Shown here piece by piece: positions 25,364 to 34,069 of a DNA stretch of 64,000 nucleotides (position 1 is its first letter; the number at the start of each line of letters is the position of its first letter). The translations under genes and the position numbers were made by a program. The DNA comes from Balneola sp. (lineage in GTDB: Bacteria > Bacteroidota > Rhodothermia > Balneolales > Balneolaceae). A model generated the notes under the pieces. That model saw nothing but the letters and a program-made list of their open reading frames with translations. It had not been told where the DNA came from and did not search any database. The stretch covers positions 1 to 64,000 of the forward strand of contig NZQV01000022.1 of the NCBI GenBank assembly GCA_002696035.1, in the 5' to 3' direction.

Positions 25364-26539
25364 TTACATCTTATTCTTAAGAAAGGAAGACCCAGGAAAA
25401 TCATTTTCCAAGCTAAAAAACTCTGCTACACTTTTGGCAATATTCGAAAACGTATCTCCTGTACCCAGATTTTCTTGATTAGCAGCTCCCTTTGGAAATA
25501 CGACCAAGGGAACAAATTCCCGCGAGTGATCGGTGCTGGTTGAACATGGGTCGTTGCCATGGTCTCCCGTAATGATGAGCAAATCATCTTCCCTGACCTT
25601 AGAAACGATAGCCGGGATAGCCCGGTCAAATTCTTCCAAACTCTCTGCATATCCTTTTGGGTTGAGCCGGTGACCGTAAAGCTGATCGGTGTCTATCAAA
25701 TTCACAAACACAAAACTGTTATCCAGGTCAGCTGACATTAAACTCAGCAACTGGGAAATTCCCTCGGCATTGCTTTTTGTGGGGCGGTATTGCGTAAAAC
25801 CTTCCCCACCAAACAGATCAGCCACTTTCCCTATGGAATATGTTTTCGTGCCTGAGTCATATAATCTTTTTACCACATTATTTTCCGGAGGTACTGAAGA
25901 ATAGTCATGCCTTTTATCAGAAATACGTTCAAACTTTCCGGGCTTGCCGGTAAAGGGACGGGCAATCACACGCCCTACTTCATGCTCTCCTACACAGATC
26001 TCATTCCTCGCAAATTCACACCACTCATACAGTTTTTCTACAGGAACTACATCATCGTGACAGGCTACCTGAAATACGCTGTCTGCGGAAGTGTACACAA
26101 TGGGATTCTCTGTTTTGAGGTGCTCTTCCCCATAATCGCGGATTACATCCGTGCCAGAATAAGGTTTGTTACACAACGCTTTATCTACCCCAATGCCTTC
26201 ACAAAAAGCATCCATCACTTCTTTTGGAAAGCCTTCCGGATAGGTAGGAAATGGTTTTTCAAGCTGAATACCTGCGATCTCCCAGTGACCGGTGGTAGAA
26301 TCTTTACCGGCTGAAACTTCACGGAGTTTGCCATAAGCTGCCAGCGGTTCTTCATTTTCAGGAACTGAAGCCAGCGGGATGATATTTCCCAGACCCATTT
26401 TTTGCAGATTCGGCAACTTCATGCCGGTTTCTTCCAATACATGCCCAAGGGTGTTCATATTTTCATCGCCGTATTCGGCTGCATCTTCCTGAGCACCAAC
26501 GCCAAGTCCGTCAACTATAATCAAATACACATTTCCCAT
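25364..26539 (-). CDS. deoB: Phosphopentomutase DeoB
   Basis: DeoB interconverts ribose-1-phosphate or deoxyribose-1-phosphate and the 5-phosphates, linking nucleoside salvage to the pentose pathway. The 391-residue protein is an alkaline-phosphatase-superfamily enzyme with two metal sites: LIIVDGLGVGAQEDAAEYGD at the N-terminus, the catalytic Thr region in GKDSTTGHWEIAG near residue 83, and LLIITGDHGNDP with the metal-binding Asp-His near residue 332. Its ATG overlaps the stop of the upstream GAF-domain gene by one base (TAATG), so the two are translationally coupled. Confidence 0.95.
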   Translation of the reverse strand: MGNVYLIIVDGLGVGAQEDAAEYGDENMNTLGHVLEETGMKLPNLQKMGLGNIIPLASVPENEEPLAAYGKLREVSAGKDSTTGHWEIAGIQLEKPFPTYPEGFPKEVMDAFCEGIGVDKALCNKPYSGTDVIRDYGEEHLKTENPIVYTSADSVFQVACHDDVVPVEKLYEWCEFARNEICVGEHEVGRVIARPFTGKPGKFERISDKRHDYSSVPPENNVVKRLYDSGTKTYSIGKVADLFGGEGFTQYRPTKSNAEGISQLLSLMSADLDNSFVFVNLIDTDQLYGHRLNPKGYAESLEEFDRAIPAIVSKVREDDLLIITGDHGNDPCSTSTDHSREFVPLVVFPKGAANQENLGTGDTFSNIAKSVAEFFSLENDFPGSSFLKNKM

Positions 26540-28002
26540 TATGCTACTACTACTTCGTTGTCATTATTATTCATTACTGTTGAAAGAGCTTTTTTCGCTT
26601 TTTCGACAACTTGATACGCATTCACATTTTCAGGTGTAATTTTGGTACACCCAACTTTGAATTGAATGGGGATAGAGCCACCGATGGATAGTTTGAGTCC
26701 TTCCCGAAGTTTTCCTTTTAGTTTTTCCAGCCATAACCCAACTGCGTCCTCATCACTACTCTGAATTATAAATGCATATACATAATCAGAATGATACCCT
26801 ATAATTCCGGGAATACCGTGGCGAGATGGATTCAGGATTGAAACAAAATCACCCTGTATTTTTTGAAGGTCTTCCAGCCGATATTTCGTTCGTAAACCGG
26901 ATACATCCTCAGGAGTAACCAGCCCAAACCATGTCATTTGCCCATCCCCGTTCTTGATCTTTGCCATTTCTGAATGAAGGGATAATTCCCACAATTCAGG
27001 CATGAAGGCACCGAAGTTTTGCGTCAAAATTTCATCCATAGCTCCTGATTTTTTCAGGGATGACTGTATACTAAGTGAAGCTATCCGAACCAAATTACTA
27101 AGCTTGTGCTTGGTCGATTCCTTGAAGGTCAATGGATCGTTATCATAGCAAACCACCACTCCCTGCCGGCGATCGTGGATCATGACTGGAATGGCATAAG
27201 TTGCTCCCTCACTTCGTTTTTCAGCAGAAGATATGCGGCGGGGATTATTGTTGAAGTGCATAGTAAAGATCGGCTCACCTTTGTCGAGTGCTTCGTAAGC
27301 CACGCTTTTTTCTTCCAGCTGAAGACCGAGATCCGGTGCATTATTTGCGTTTCGTGACCGAAAAACTACGTTCCAGGATTCCATTCCCGGAGCCAAGAAC
27401 ACCGCCCCGCCATTGGGCAGGTTCTTCTGCATTTCCTCCATCATGGTTCCAAGGATCTCTACCCGGTGCTGGTGATGATCGATCCGGTTCACTGCCGTTT
27501 CATAATCTTCCCATTCTTGTTGATTTTCGTGAAGGTCAACCACCTCCAGGTATGTATCCAAAACATTTACCAACGCATTGTTGTACGACATAATTCGATC
27601 CTGAAGTTCTTCCTGATCGATCTCATGCTCACTTTCCAAAATTGTCAGTGCAACTGTTTCGCCTTTATTTATAAAAGGGACGATCAGGATATTCTCTGCC
27701 TGAACAAAGTCGAAGTAATGCATAAGCTTTGCCTTCGGAATGTCTTCTCCAACCTTTAACTGAATGACCTCTTCCGTGTCCTTAAATTCATTCAGAAAAT
27801 GATTCTCAAATGCTACACGATCCTGAAACATCACATTGGGTAAGCCGGTGCTGTTAGTCTCCCACACAAACTGCTGTCGCGACCGGTTCACCCAGCACAT
27901 ATATGTTAACTGCGTCTTCGTTGACGTTCTTAGCAGATGTACCAGATCCTGCAGTATCTGTTTGAATTCTCTAAGTGCTTTTTCTTGTCGATCTAAAGAC
28001 AT
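26539..28002 (-). CDS. GAF-domain protein with GGDEF-like C-terminus (degenerate)
   Basis: A 487-residue soluble protein. Residues 1-165 look like one GAF-type sensor domain (IPFINKGETVALTILES), and residues 185-320 look like a second (GAVFLAPGMESWNVVF, IPVMIHDRRQGVVVCYD). The C-terminal 140 residues (MTWFGLVTPEDVSGL to EKAKKALSTV) have the spacing of a GGDEF-fold domain, but the GGDEF active-site motif is missing, so it cannot be an active diguanylate cyclase of the normal kind. It may be a ligand sensor. It overlaps deoB by one base, a surprising pairing with nucleoside salvage. Domain calls are by eye, and the GGDEF relation is weak. Confidence 0.65.
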   Translation of the reverse strand: MSLDRQEKALREFKQILQDLVHLLRTSTKTQLTYMCWVNRSRQQFVWETNSTGLPNVMFQDRVAFENHFLNEFKDTEEVIQLKVGEDIPKAKLMHYFDFVQAENILIVPFINKGETVALTILESEHEIDQEELQDRIMSYNNALVNVLDTYLEVVDLHENQQEWEDYETAVNRIDHHQHRVEILGTMMEEMQKNLPNGGAVFLAPGMESWNVVFRSRNANNAPDLGLQLEEKSVAYEALDKGEPIFTMHFNNNPRRISSAEKRSEGATYAIPVMIHDRRQGVVVCYDNDPLTFKESTKHKLSNLVRIASLSIQSSLKKSGAMDEILTQNFGAFMPELWELSLHSEMAKIKNGDGQMTWFGLVTPEDVSGLRTKYRLEDLQKIQGDFVSILNPSRHGIPGIIGYHSDYVYAFIIQSSDEDAVGLWLEKLKGKLREGLKLSIGGSIPIQFKVGCTKITPENVNAYQVVEKAKKALSTVMNNNDNEVVVA

Positions 28003-28086
28003 TTACGAATGTTTATAACGGTTTGTGTTTTCTTGAATTGTAAGGAATTATTGTGCTCTGTGCTTTGAAACTACCCCATCACCATA

Positions 28087-29886
28087 TCACCTAACAACCT
28101 TAGCCATTTCTTCTGCTGCTTCTACCATACGTTCAAAGGAAGCCAATCCCTTATTCCAGAAATCCGGCTGTGTGATATCGAGTCCCATTTTGGCAACCAG
28201 GTCTTCCGGCCATTCAGAACCCCCGGCACTTAAAAGCTCCATGTATTTATCGGCAAAGCCATCGGGACGTTGGCTGAATTCCTCGTAAAGCGCCAGTACC
28301 AGCAATTCCCCAAAGGCATATGCATACACATAGCCGGGCGTATGCAAAAAGTGAGGTATGTAGCTCCACCAGATTCCATATTCTTCGGTCAGAGTTACAG
28401 AATCTCCATAAAGGGCTTTTTGCTGTTCCATCCATAATTCTGAAAATCGTTCGGTCGTAAGTTCCCCTTCCTCCCGTCGTGCAGTGTGGATGGCATGTTC
28501 AAACCGATTCATAGAGATCTGCCGGAATACGGTAGCAATGGTATCGTCAATTTTACCCACCAGAAGTGCCAGTTTCTCTTTTGGATCATCGAGTTCCTTC
28601 ATCAATTTTTGAAACACCAGCATCTCCCCAAATACGGAAGCCGTTTCAGCCGTTGTAAGCGGCGTAGATGACTGCAAAACACCTTGCTGCCGCGATAGGT
28701 ACTGGTGAACGCCATGGCCCAATTCGTGCGCCAAAGTCTGTACATCCCGGATCTTTCCATCAAAATTCATGAATACGTAGGGGTGAACCGAAGGCACTGT
28801 ACTCGCTGAATACGCTCCTCCTCTTTTACCCGGCTTTATTGCGGCGTCGATCCAGCTCTTATCGAAAAACTCTTTTGTGATCTCGCCCATTTTGGGGTGA
28901 AATTTAGTATACGAATCGAGTACCATTTCCTGGGCTGAACTCCAGTCGATGGTCGCCTCATTCTTAAGCATAGGGGCATAGCGATCATAATCCTTCATCT
29001 CATCCAGGTCCAACAGATCGCGCTTCAACTTATAGTAGCGCTGAACCAGATCATATTTTCCGGTTACTGATTTAATGAGAGCATCCACCGTTTCACGATC
29101 GGTTTGGTTTGCCAGGTTCCGGGAATCGATCCAGCTATCATATTTCCGGAGTTTGTCGTTCGTTGATTTGTCAGCAAGGACGGTATTGAATACGAAAGTA
29201 AGCGGACGACTTAATTCTTTGAATTTCTTGGTGAGCGAGGCATGAGCGCGGGTTCTCAGATCTCTATCACTTTCATGCAGTTTACTAAGTACTTCCTGCT
29301 CACTAAGTTCTTCTCCATCCAGCTCAAATTTTGCAGCTCCCAGCGTTTCATCAAAAAAGCGAACCCAGGCACTACGACCTGTCACCGATTTGGCCGACAT
29401 GATCTTCTCCTGTCCTTCTTCCAGCACATGATCTTTATACCGACGAGAGCTCTCCAGGTAGTGCTTATATTTTTCAAGCTTGGGACTTTCGATCAGTTTT
29501 TGAGCAGCTTCATCTGAAATTTTAAGCCATTCTACATCAAGAAAAACCAGTTTCTGGGATACTTCTGAAGACAGCTCATTCGTTTCTGCCACCAATTTTC
29601 CATAATCCGTATTGCTGGTATCCGTAGACCATTGTAAATAAGCAAACGAGCCAATTTTTCCTGAGGTATCCAAAATGTTCTCGTACTCATCGAGCATGGA
29701 TTTGAACTCCCCTGCAGAAAGTTCACTGATCTTACCCCGGTACTTTTGGGCAAAAGCATCCGCTTCTTCCAGAACTGATTCTTTGTCTTTGGCCAATTGA
29801 GGATCTTCATTTGATGCATATAGATCAGATAGATCCCAGTTTATATTTTCTGCACTTTTTTTCTTGTGCTCAATGGTATTGCTCAT
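28087..29886 (-). CDS. pepF: Oligoendopeptidase F
   Basis: A zinc metallopeptidase of family M3 that cleaves short peptides inside the cell. The 599-residue product has the N-terminal PepF/M3 helical domain (SPKLEKYKHYLESSRRYKDH) and the catalytic HELGHGVHQYLSRQQG motif beginning at about residue 386, with the third ligand Glu in the downstream TAETASVFGEML segment. Length is as expected. There is no signal peptide, so the cytoplasm is the likely site. It is upstream of the GAF-domain gene on the same strand with an 84-bp gap, and divergent from the oxoglutarate dehydrogenase gene. Confidence 0.95.
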   Translation of the reverse strand: MSNTIEHKKKSAENINWDLSDLYASNEDPQLAKDKESVLEEADAFAQKYRGKISELSAGEFKSMLDEYENILDTSGKIGSFAYLQWSTDTSNTDYGKLVAETNELSSEVSQKLVFLDVEWLKISDEAAQKLIESPKLEKYKHYLESSRRYKDHVLEEGQEKIMSAKSVTGRSAWVRFFDETLGAAKFELDGEELSEQEVLSKLHESDRDLRTRAHASLTKKFKELSRPLTFVFNTVLADKSTNDKLRKYDSWIDSRNLANQTDRETVDALIKSVTGKYDLVQRYYKLKRDLLDLDEMKDYDRYAPMLKNEATIDWSSAQEMVLDSYTKFHPKMGEITKEFFDKSWIDAAIKPGKRGGAYSASTVPSVHPYVFMNFDGKIRDVQTLAHELGHGVHQYLSRQQGVLQSSTPLTTAETASVFGEMLVFQKLMKELDDPKEKLALLVGKIDDTIATVFRQISMNRFEHAIHTARREEGELTTERFSELWMEQQKALYGDSVTLTEEYGIWWSYIPHFLHTPGYVYAYAFGELLVLALYEEFSQRPDGFADKYMELLSAGGSEWPEDLVAKMGLDITQPDFWNKGLASFERMVEAAEEMAKVVR

Positions 29887-30269
29887 TCTCTGTTTTTATT
29901 TATTCTGAAATGATTTTTACAGACTTGGAATATAGGGTTTGATGGAAGCTAATTAAAGCCTGTAAGTCAGACTTATGAATGTATTATTAGCTGACGTTTT
30001 ATGTATGAACAGTACTGATATCTTGCCCCGGTTGGGATCTCAATAATTCCGACAAAAAGTTTAACTCAGTAACCGATAACTAAAAACTTTCACCAACAAT
30101 GAAAATACCCTTAAAAGCCTTGATATTTTATCGTTTTTTAAGAATCTAATCCTTAATTTTAGAGTCGTTTAAAAATCTGCACAGATCAGTTATTTTTTGA
30201 ACCATTCTAAAGGAATTTTCATTAGCATATTAAATCGCTGCCTAAACCCCGCACGAGGTTAACAAACCA
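29887..30269. promoter_or_regulatory. Divergent region pepF / 2-oxoglutarate dehydrogenase
   Basis: These 383 AT-rich bases hold promoters for both flanking genes. I see no open frame of protein-like composition, no strong hairpin and no recognisable regulator site. Confidence 0.45.
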
Positions 30270-33200
30270 TTGAAATCACTTGAAGCCGTATTTGGCCCTA
30301 ATTCCGCACTTGTAGAAGAACTATACGACCAATATCAATCCGATCCCTCTTCCGTTCCTGCTCACTGGAAACGTTATTTTGACGAACTGGAAGGTAAACC
30401 GGTTGATGCTTCAGAGCCAGAAGAACTTCAACCTTCCAAGCAAAAATCGTCAGGCGAAGGCACACAAGTTCAGCAGAAACAATCGCAGCCTCAGAAAAAA
30501 CAGGAGCCTAAAAAAGAAGCTGAAGCTCCCAAAAATGCATCCCTCGAAAAGATCAAAGGTGTTGCTACCAAGATCGTCGAGAATATGGACGAGTCGCTGG
30601 AAGTGCCTACAGCTACCTCCCTTCGCGTACTTCCTGTAAAAATGATGGTGGAAGACCGAAGCATCATCAACCGGCATTTATTGAAACGGAATGAGCCTAA
30701 AGCTTCATTCACACATTTTATTGCCTGGGCTATCATTCGTGCACTCAAAGATTTTCCAAATCTAAACAGCTCATATTTATCTCAGGATGGAAATCACTAT
30801 CGGGTAAATCCTGATTCAGTGAACCTTGGCGTGGCAGTTGACCTTGAGAGCAGAGACGGTTCCCGTAACCTGGTTGTTCCGAACATCAAGGGTGTGGATA
30901 AAATGAATTTCAAAGAGTTTTTGCATGCTTATGCGAAACTTATTGACAAAGCCCGGAATGGAAATCTGCAAATTGAAGATTTTCAGGGAACCACGATCAG
31001 TATTACCAATCCCGGCACCATTGGCACGGTCTCCTCGGTTCCGCGTTTGATGAAAACCCAGGGAGCTATTATCGCTACCGGGGCTATTGACTATCCCGCT
31101 GAATACCGCGCAATGTCGAAAGAAGTGCTCAATCAGCTTGGCGTCAGTAAAGTAATGACGGTGACGTCAACCTACGATCACCGCGTAATTCAGGGTGCCG
31201 AATCCGGTATGTTCCTGAAGAAAATGGATGATCTGCTGAGCGGACAAGAAGATTTTTACGATCAGATCTTTTCAGATCTCGATATTCCTTACGAGCCTCT
31301 CCCTTATGGACAAGACAAATATTCCGGTCCATTTTCAGGCGGCGCAAATACGCTTGAACATGATCAGCGTGTGGTGGGCGTTTATCGTCTCATCAATATG
31401 TACCGCATGCGCGGGCATGTACTTGCCGATCTGGATCCGCTGGGTAAAGAACCGGGCAAAAATCCGGAACTGGATCTGGAATATTACGGATTATCACTTT
31501 GGGATCTGGACCGCGAATTTTATTGTGGCGGACTTGGCGGCAAAGAACGTGCTCCGCTCCGTGAGATCATCAGCGTGCTGCGGGATACTTACTGTGGAAA
31601 TATTGGTGTGGAATACATGCACCTGCTGGATCTGGAAGAGCGCAAATGGTTGCGGGAGACGATGGAGTCGACCGGGAACAACGCTCAGCTTTCCAAAGAT
31701 GATAAACGCGAGATTCTTCATAAGCTGAATCAGGCTATGGCCTTCGAGGAATTTCTGCATAAGAAGTACATCGGCCACAAACGATTTTCTCTGGAGGGAG
31801 CCGATACCCTCATCCCGATGATCCACTTTTTGCTGGAGCGCGCCGGAGAACATGGTATCGAGAAATTCTTTATGGGCATGGCTCACCGTGGTCGGCTGAA
31901 TATGCTGGTAAACATTATGAACAAGCCGTACCACCGCGTATTTGCTGAATTTGAAGGCAACATCGATCCGGATTCCATTCAAGGTTCCGGTGATGTGAAA
32001 TACCACCTTGGCGCAAGGGGCGTTCATAAAGCAGGAAATGGTTCTGAAATTGAACTTCAGCTGATGCCAAATCCTTCTCACCTTGAAGCCGTAAATCCGG
32101 TAGTTGAAGGAGCGGTCCGAGCCATGCAGGATCATCATGAAAAAGAAGATTCCCGTGAGCGAGTGATTCCTGTGTTAATGCACGGTGACGCTGCTTTTGC
32201 CGGACAGGGTGTAGTTGCTGAGACGCTGAATATGTCTCAACTGGAAGGTTACAGCACCGGTGGAACCATGCATATCATTATTAACAACCAGATCGGATTT
32301 ACCACGCTTCCCAAAGATGGACGTTCTACCGAGTATGCTTCCGATCTCGCCAAAATGATTCTTGCGCCGATCTTTCACGTAAACGGAGATACGCCGGAAG
32401 CAGCAGTTCATGCTATCCAAATGGCGCTCGATTACCGACAGAAGTTTGGTAAAGATGTGGTCATTGACCTGATAGGATATCGTAAGCACGGACATAATGA
32501 AGGCGACGAACCTGCTTTCACTCAGCCCGGAATGTATAAGGAGATCAACGATCATTCACCTGTTAGAGATGTATACACCGAGCATCTGGTGAAAAACGGA
32601 GAGCTCACCAAAGAAGAAACTCAACAGATCTTTGACGAATTTGATCAGCTGTTGCAGGAGGCTTTTGAGGATGCTAAGAAAGCACCTAATCTTGAGATCA
32701 CTGAGAACCTGATCGACCGTACCGAAACACCTCAGGATAAGTGGAGAGACTACCCCGACACTACCTACCCCGCAGATGATCTGAAAGAAATTGCGATCAA
32801 ATTAAATACCGTTCCAAAAGATTTCGATGCCAATCCAAAGCTACTGAAGCAACTGGCCAAGCGCGCCGAGATCGTAGACAAGAATGAGAAAAAAATTGAC
32901 TGGGGCTTTTCTGAGCTGCTTGCCTTCGGTTCGCTCCTCAAAACCGGAACCACCATTCGTCTTACCGGACAAGATGTGGAACGGGGAACTTTCTCTCACC
33001 GGCACTCCGTACTTCATGGAACCGAGACCAATCAAAAGTTCATTCCGCTGAACAATTTATCCGAAGACCAGTCTCATTTTTATGTGTACAACAGTTTGCT
33101 CAGTGAATTTGCCGCACTTGGATATGAGTTTGGATATAGTGCCGAAAAACTGGATGCGCTTGTGATCTGGGAAGCACAGTTTGGTGATTTCGCCAACGGA

Positions 33201-33926
33201 GCACAAGTCATCATCGATCAGTTTATTAGTTCAAGTGAAGCCAAGTGGGGGCAAAAATCCAATTTGGTTATGAATCTGCCGCATGGTTATGAAGGTCAGG
33301 GACCAGAGCACTCTTCTGCCCGACTGGAGCGATATCTGCAGCTTTGTGCCGAAGATAATATGCAGGTCATGAACCTGACAACACCGGCTCAGTACTACCA
33401 TATGTTACGTCGTCAGGCGCTTTCTGATGTGAAACGACCTGCGATTCTGATGACTCCAAAAAGTCTTCTTCGCCACCCGATGGCTACTTCAAGTCGTGAT
33501 GAACTTGCTGACGGAAAATTCCAGCCGTTTATTATTGATAAGGATTACAACGATCCAAAATCACTTGAGCGTCTCGTAATTTGTTCCGGTAAGGTGTATT
33601 ACGACCTGCTGAAATATCGTAACGAAAATGAAGTAGAGAACGTAGCCATTGCACGACTCGAACAATTTTATCCCTTTGCTGATGAAGAGATCGAAGAGCA
33701 ACTCAAGGACTTTACTTCTATAAAAGACATCGTTTGGTGTCAGGAAGAACCCAAGAATATGGGTGCGTGGACCTTTGTAGCTCCGCGATTCATGGAACTT
33801 CTCCAAGACGGACAAAAGTTACGATATGTGGGTCGACAGGCATCTGCATCTCCAGCTGCAGGACAGAAGAAGATCCACGAGGCAGAGCAATCCAAGCTTG
33901 TGGAAGATGCAATGTTGGTGAAGTAA
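30270..33926 (+). CDS. kgd: Multifunctional 2-oxoglutarate dehydrogenase E2/E1 (KGD-type)
   Basis: A 1218-residue fusion acting in the TCA cycle. Residues 1-40 (VFGPNSALVEELYDQYQ) are the 2-oxoglutarate dehydrogenase N-terminal segment. A low-complexity Gln/Lys/Glu linker follows, and residues 110-345 are a dihydrolipoamide succinyltransferase catalytic domain with STYDHRVIQGAE (His304). From about residue 370 the thiamine-diphosphate E1 subunit runs to the end, including MAHRGRLNMLVNI and YRKHGHNEGDEPAF (His740). No lipoyl domain is present, so it must use the lipoyl domain of another E2. This architecture is well known in actinobacteria (KGD/OdhA) and also occurs in some Bacteroidota-like lineages. 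Translation starts at TTG 30270. Decarboxylase or dehydrogenase output depends on partners not seen here. Confidence 0.94.
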   Translation: MKSLEAVFGPNSALVEELYDQYQSDPSSVPAHWKRYFDELEGKPVDASEPEELQPSKQKSSGEGTQVQQKQSQPQKKQEPKKEAEAPKNASLEKIKGVATKIVENMDESLEVPTATSLRVLPVKMMVEDRSIINRHLLKRNEPKASFTHFIAWAIIRALKDFPNLNSSYLSQDGNHYRVNPDSVNLGVAVDLESRDGSRNLVVPNIKGVDKMNFKEFLHAYAKLIDKARNGNLQIEDFQGTTISITNPGTIGTVSSVPRLMKTQGAIIATGAIDYPAEYRAMSKEVLNQLGVSKVMTVTSTYDHRVIQGAESGMFLKKMDDLLSGQEDFYDQIFSDLDIPYEPLPYGQDKYSGPFSGGANTLEHDQRVVGVYRLINMYRMRGHVLADLDPLGKEPGKNPELDLEYYGLSLWDLDREFYCGGLGGKERAPLREIISVLRDTYCGNIGVEYMHLLDLEERKWLRETMESTGNNAQLSKDDKREILHKLNQAMAFEEFLHKKYIGHKRFSLEGADTLIPMIHFLLERAGEHGIEKFFMGMAHRGRLNMLVNIMNKPYHRVFAEFEGNIDPDSIQGSGDVKYHLGARGVHKAGNGSEIELQLMPNPSHLEAVNPVVEGAVRAMQDHHEKEDSRERVIPVLMHGDAAFAGQGVVAETLNMSQLEGYSTGGTMHIIINNQIGFTTLPKDGRSTEYASDLAKMILAPIFHVNGDTPEAAVHAIQMALDYRQKFGKDVVIDLIGYRKHGHNEGDEPAFTQPGMYKEINDHSPVRDVYTEHLVKNGELTKEETQQIFDEFDQLLQEAFEDAKKAPNLEITENLIDRTETPQDKWRDYPDTTYPADDLKEIAIKLNTVPKDFDANPKLLKQLAKRAEIVDKNEKKIDWGFSELLAFGSLLKTGTTIRLTGQDVERGTFSHRHSVLHGTETNQKFIPLNNLSEDQSHFYVYNSLLSEFAALGYEFGYSAEKLDALVIWEAQFGDFANGAQVIIDQFISSSEAKWGQKSNLVMNLPHGYEGQGPEHSSARLERYLQLCAEDNMQVMNLTTPAQYYHMLRRQALSDVKRPAILMTPKSLLRHPMATSSRDELADGKFQPFIIDKDYNDPKSLERLVICSGKVYYDLLKYRNENEVENVAIARLEQFYPFADEEIEEQLKDFTSIKDIVWCQEEPKNMGAWTFVAPRFMELLQDGQKLRYVGRQASASPAAGQKKIHEAEQSKLVEDAMLVK

Positions 33927-34069
33927 GTAGCACAATTCTTTATCAGGTTCTGAGCTTCAAACAATCTTAAAAATACATCTCTACTGACACAGCGTCGGTG
34001 GAGATGTAATTTGTTTGGCAGAGAGCATTTATTTATGATTGGAGTGATCACTACTTCAACTACCTCCTT

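Noticed and set aside
31494-32138. 214-codon antisense frame in the oxoglutarate dehydrogenase gene
   Set aside because: It lies entirely opposite a well-conserved E1 region and shows no domain or signal; a shadow of codon bias.
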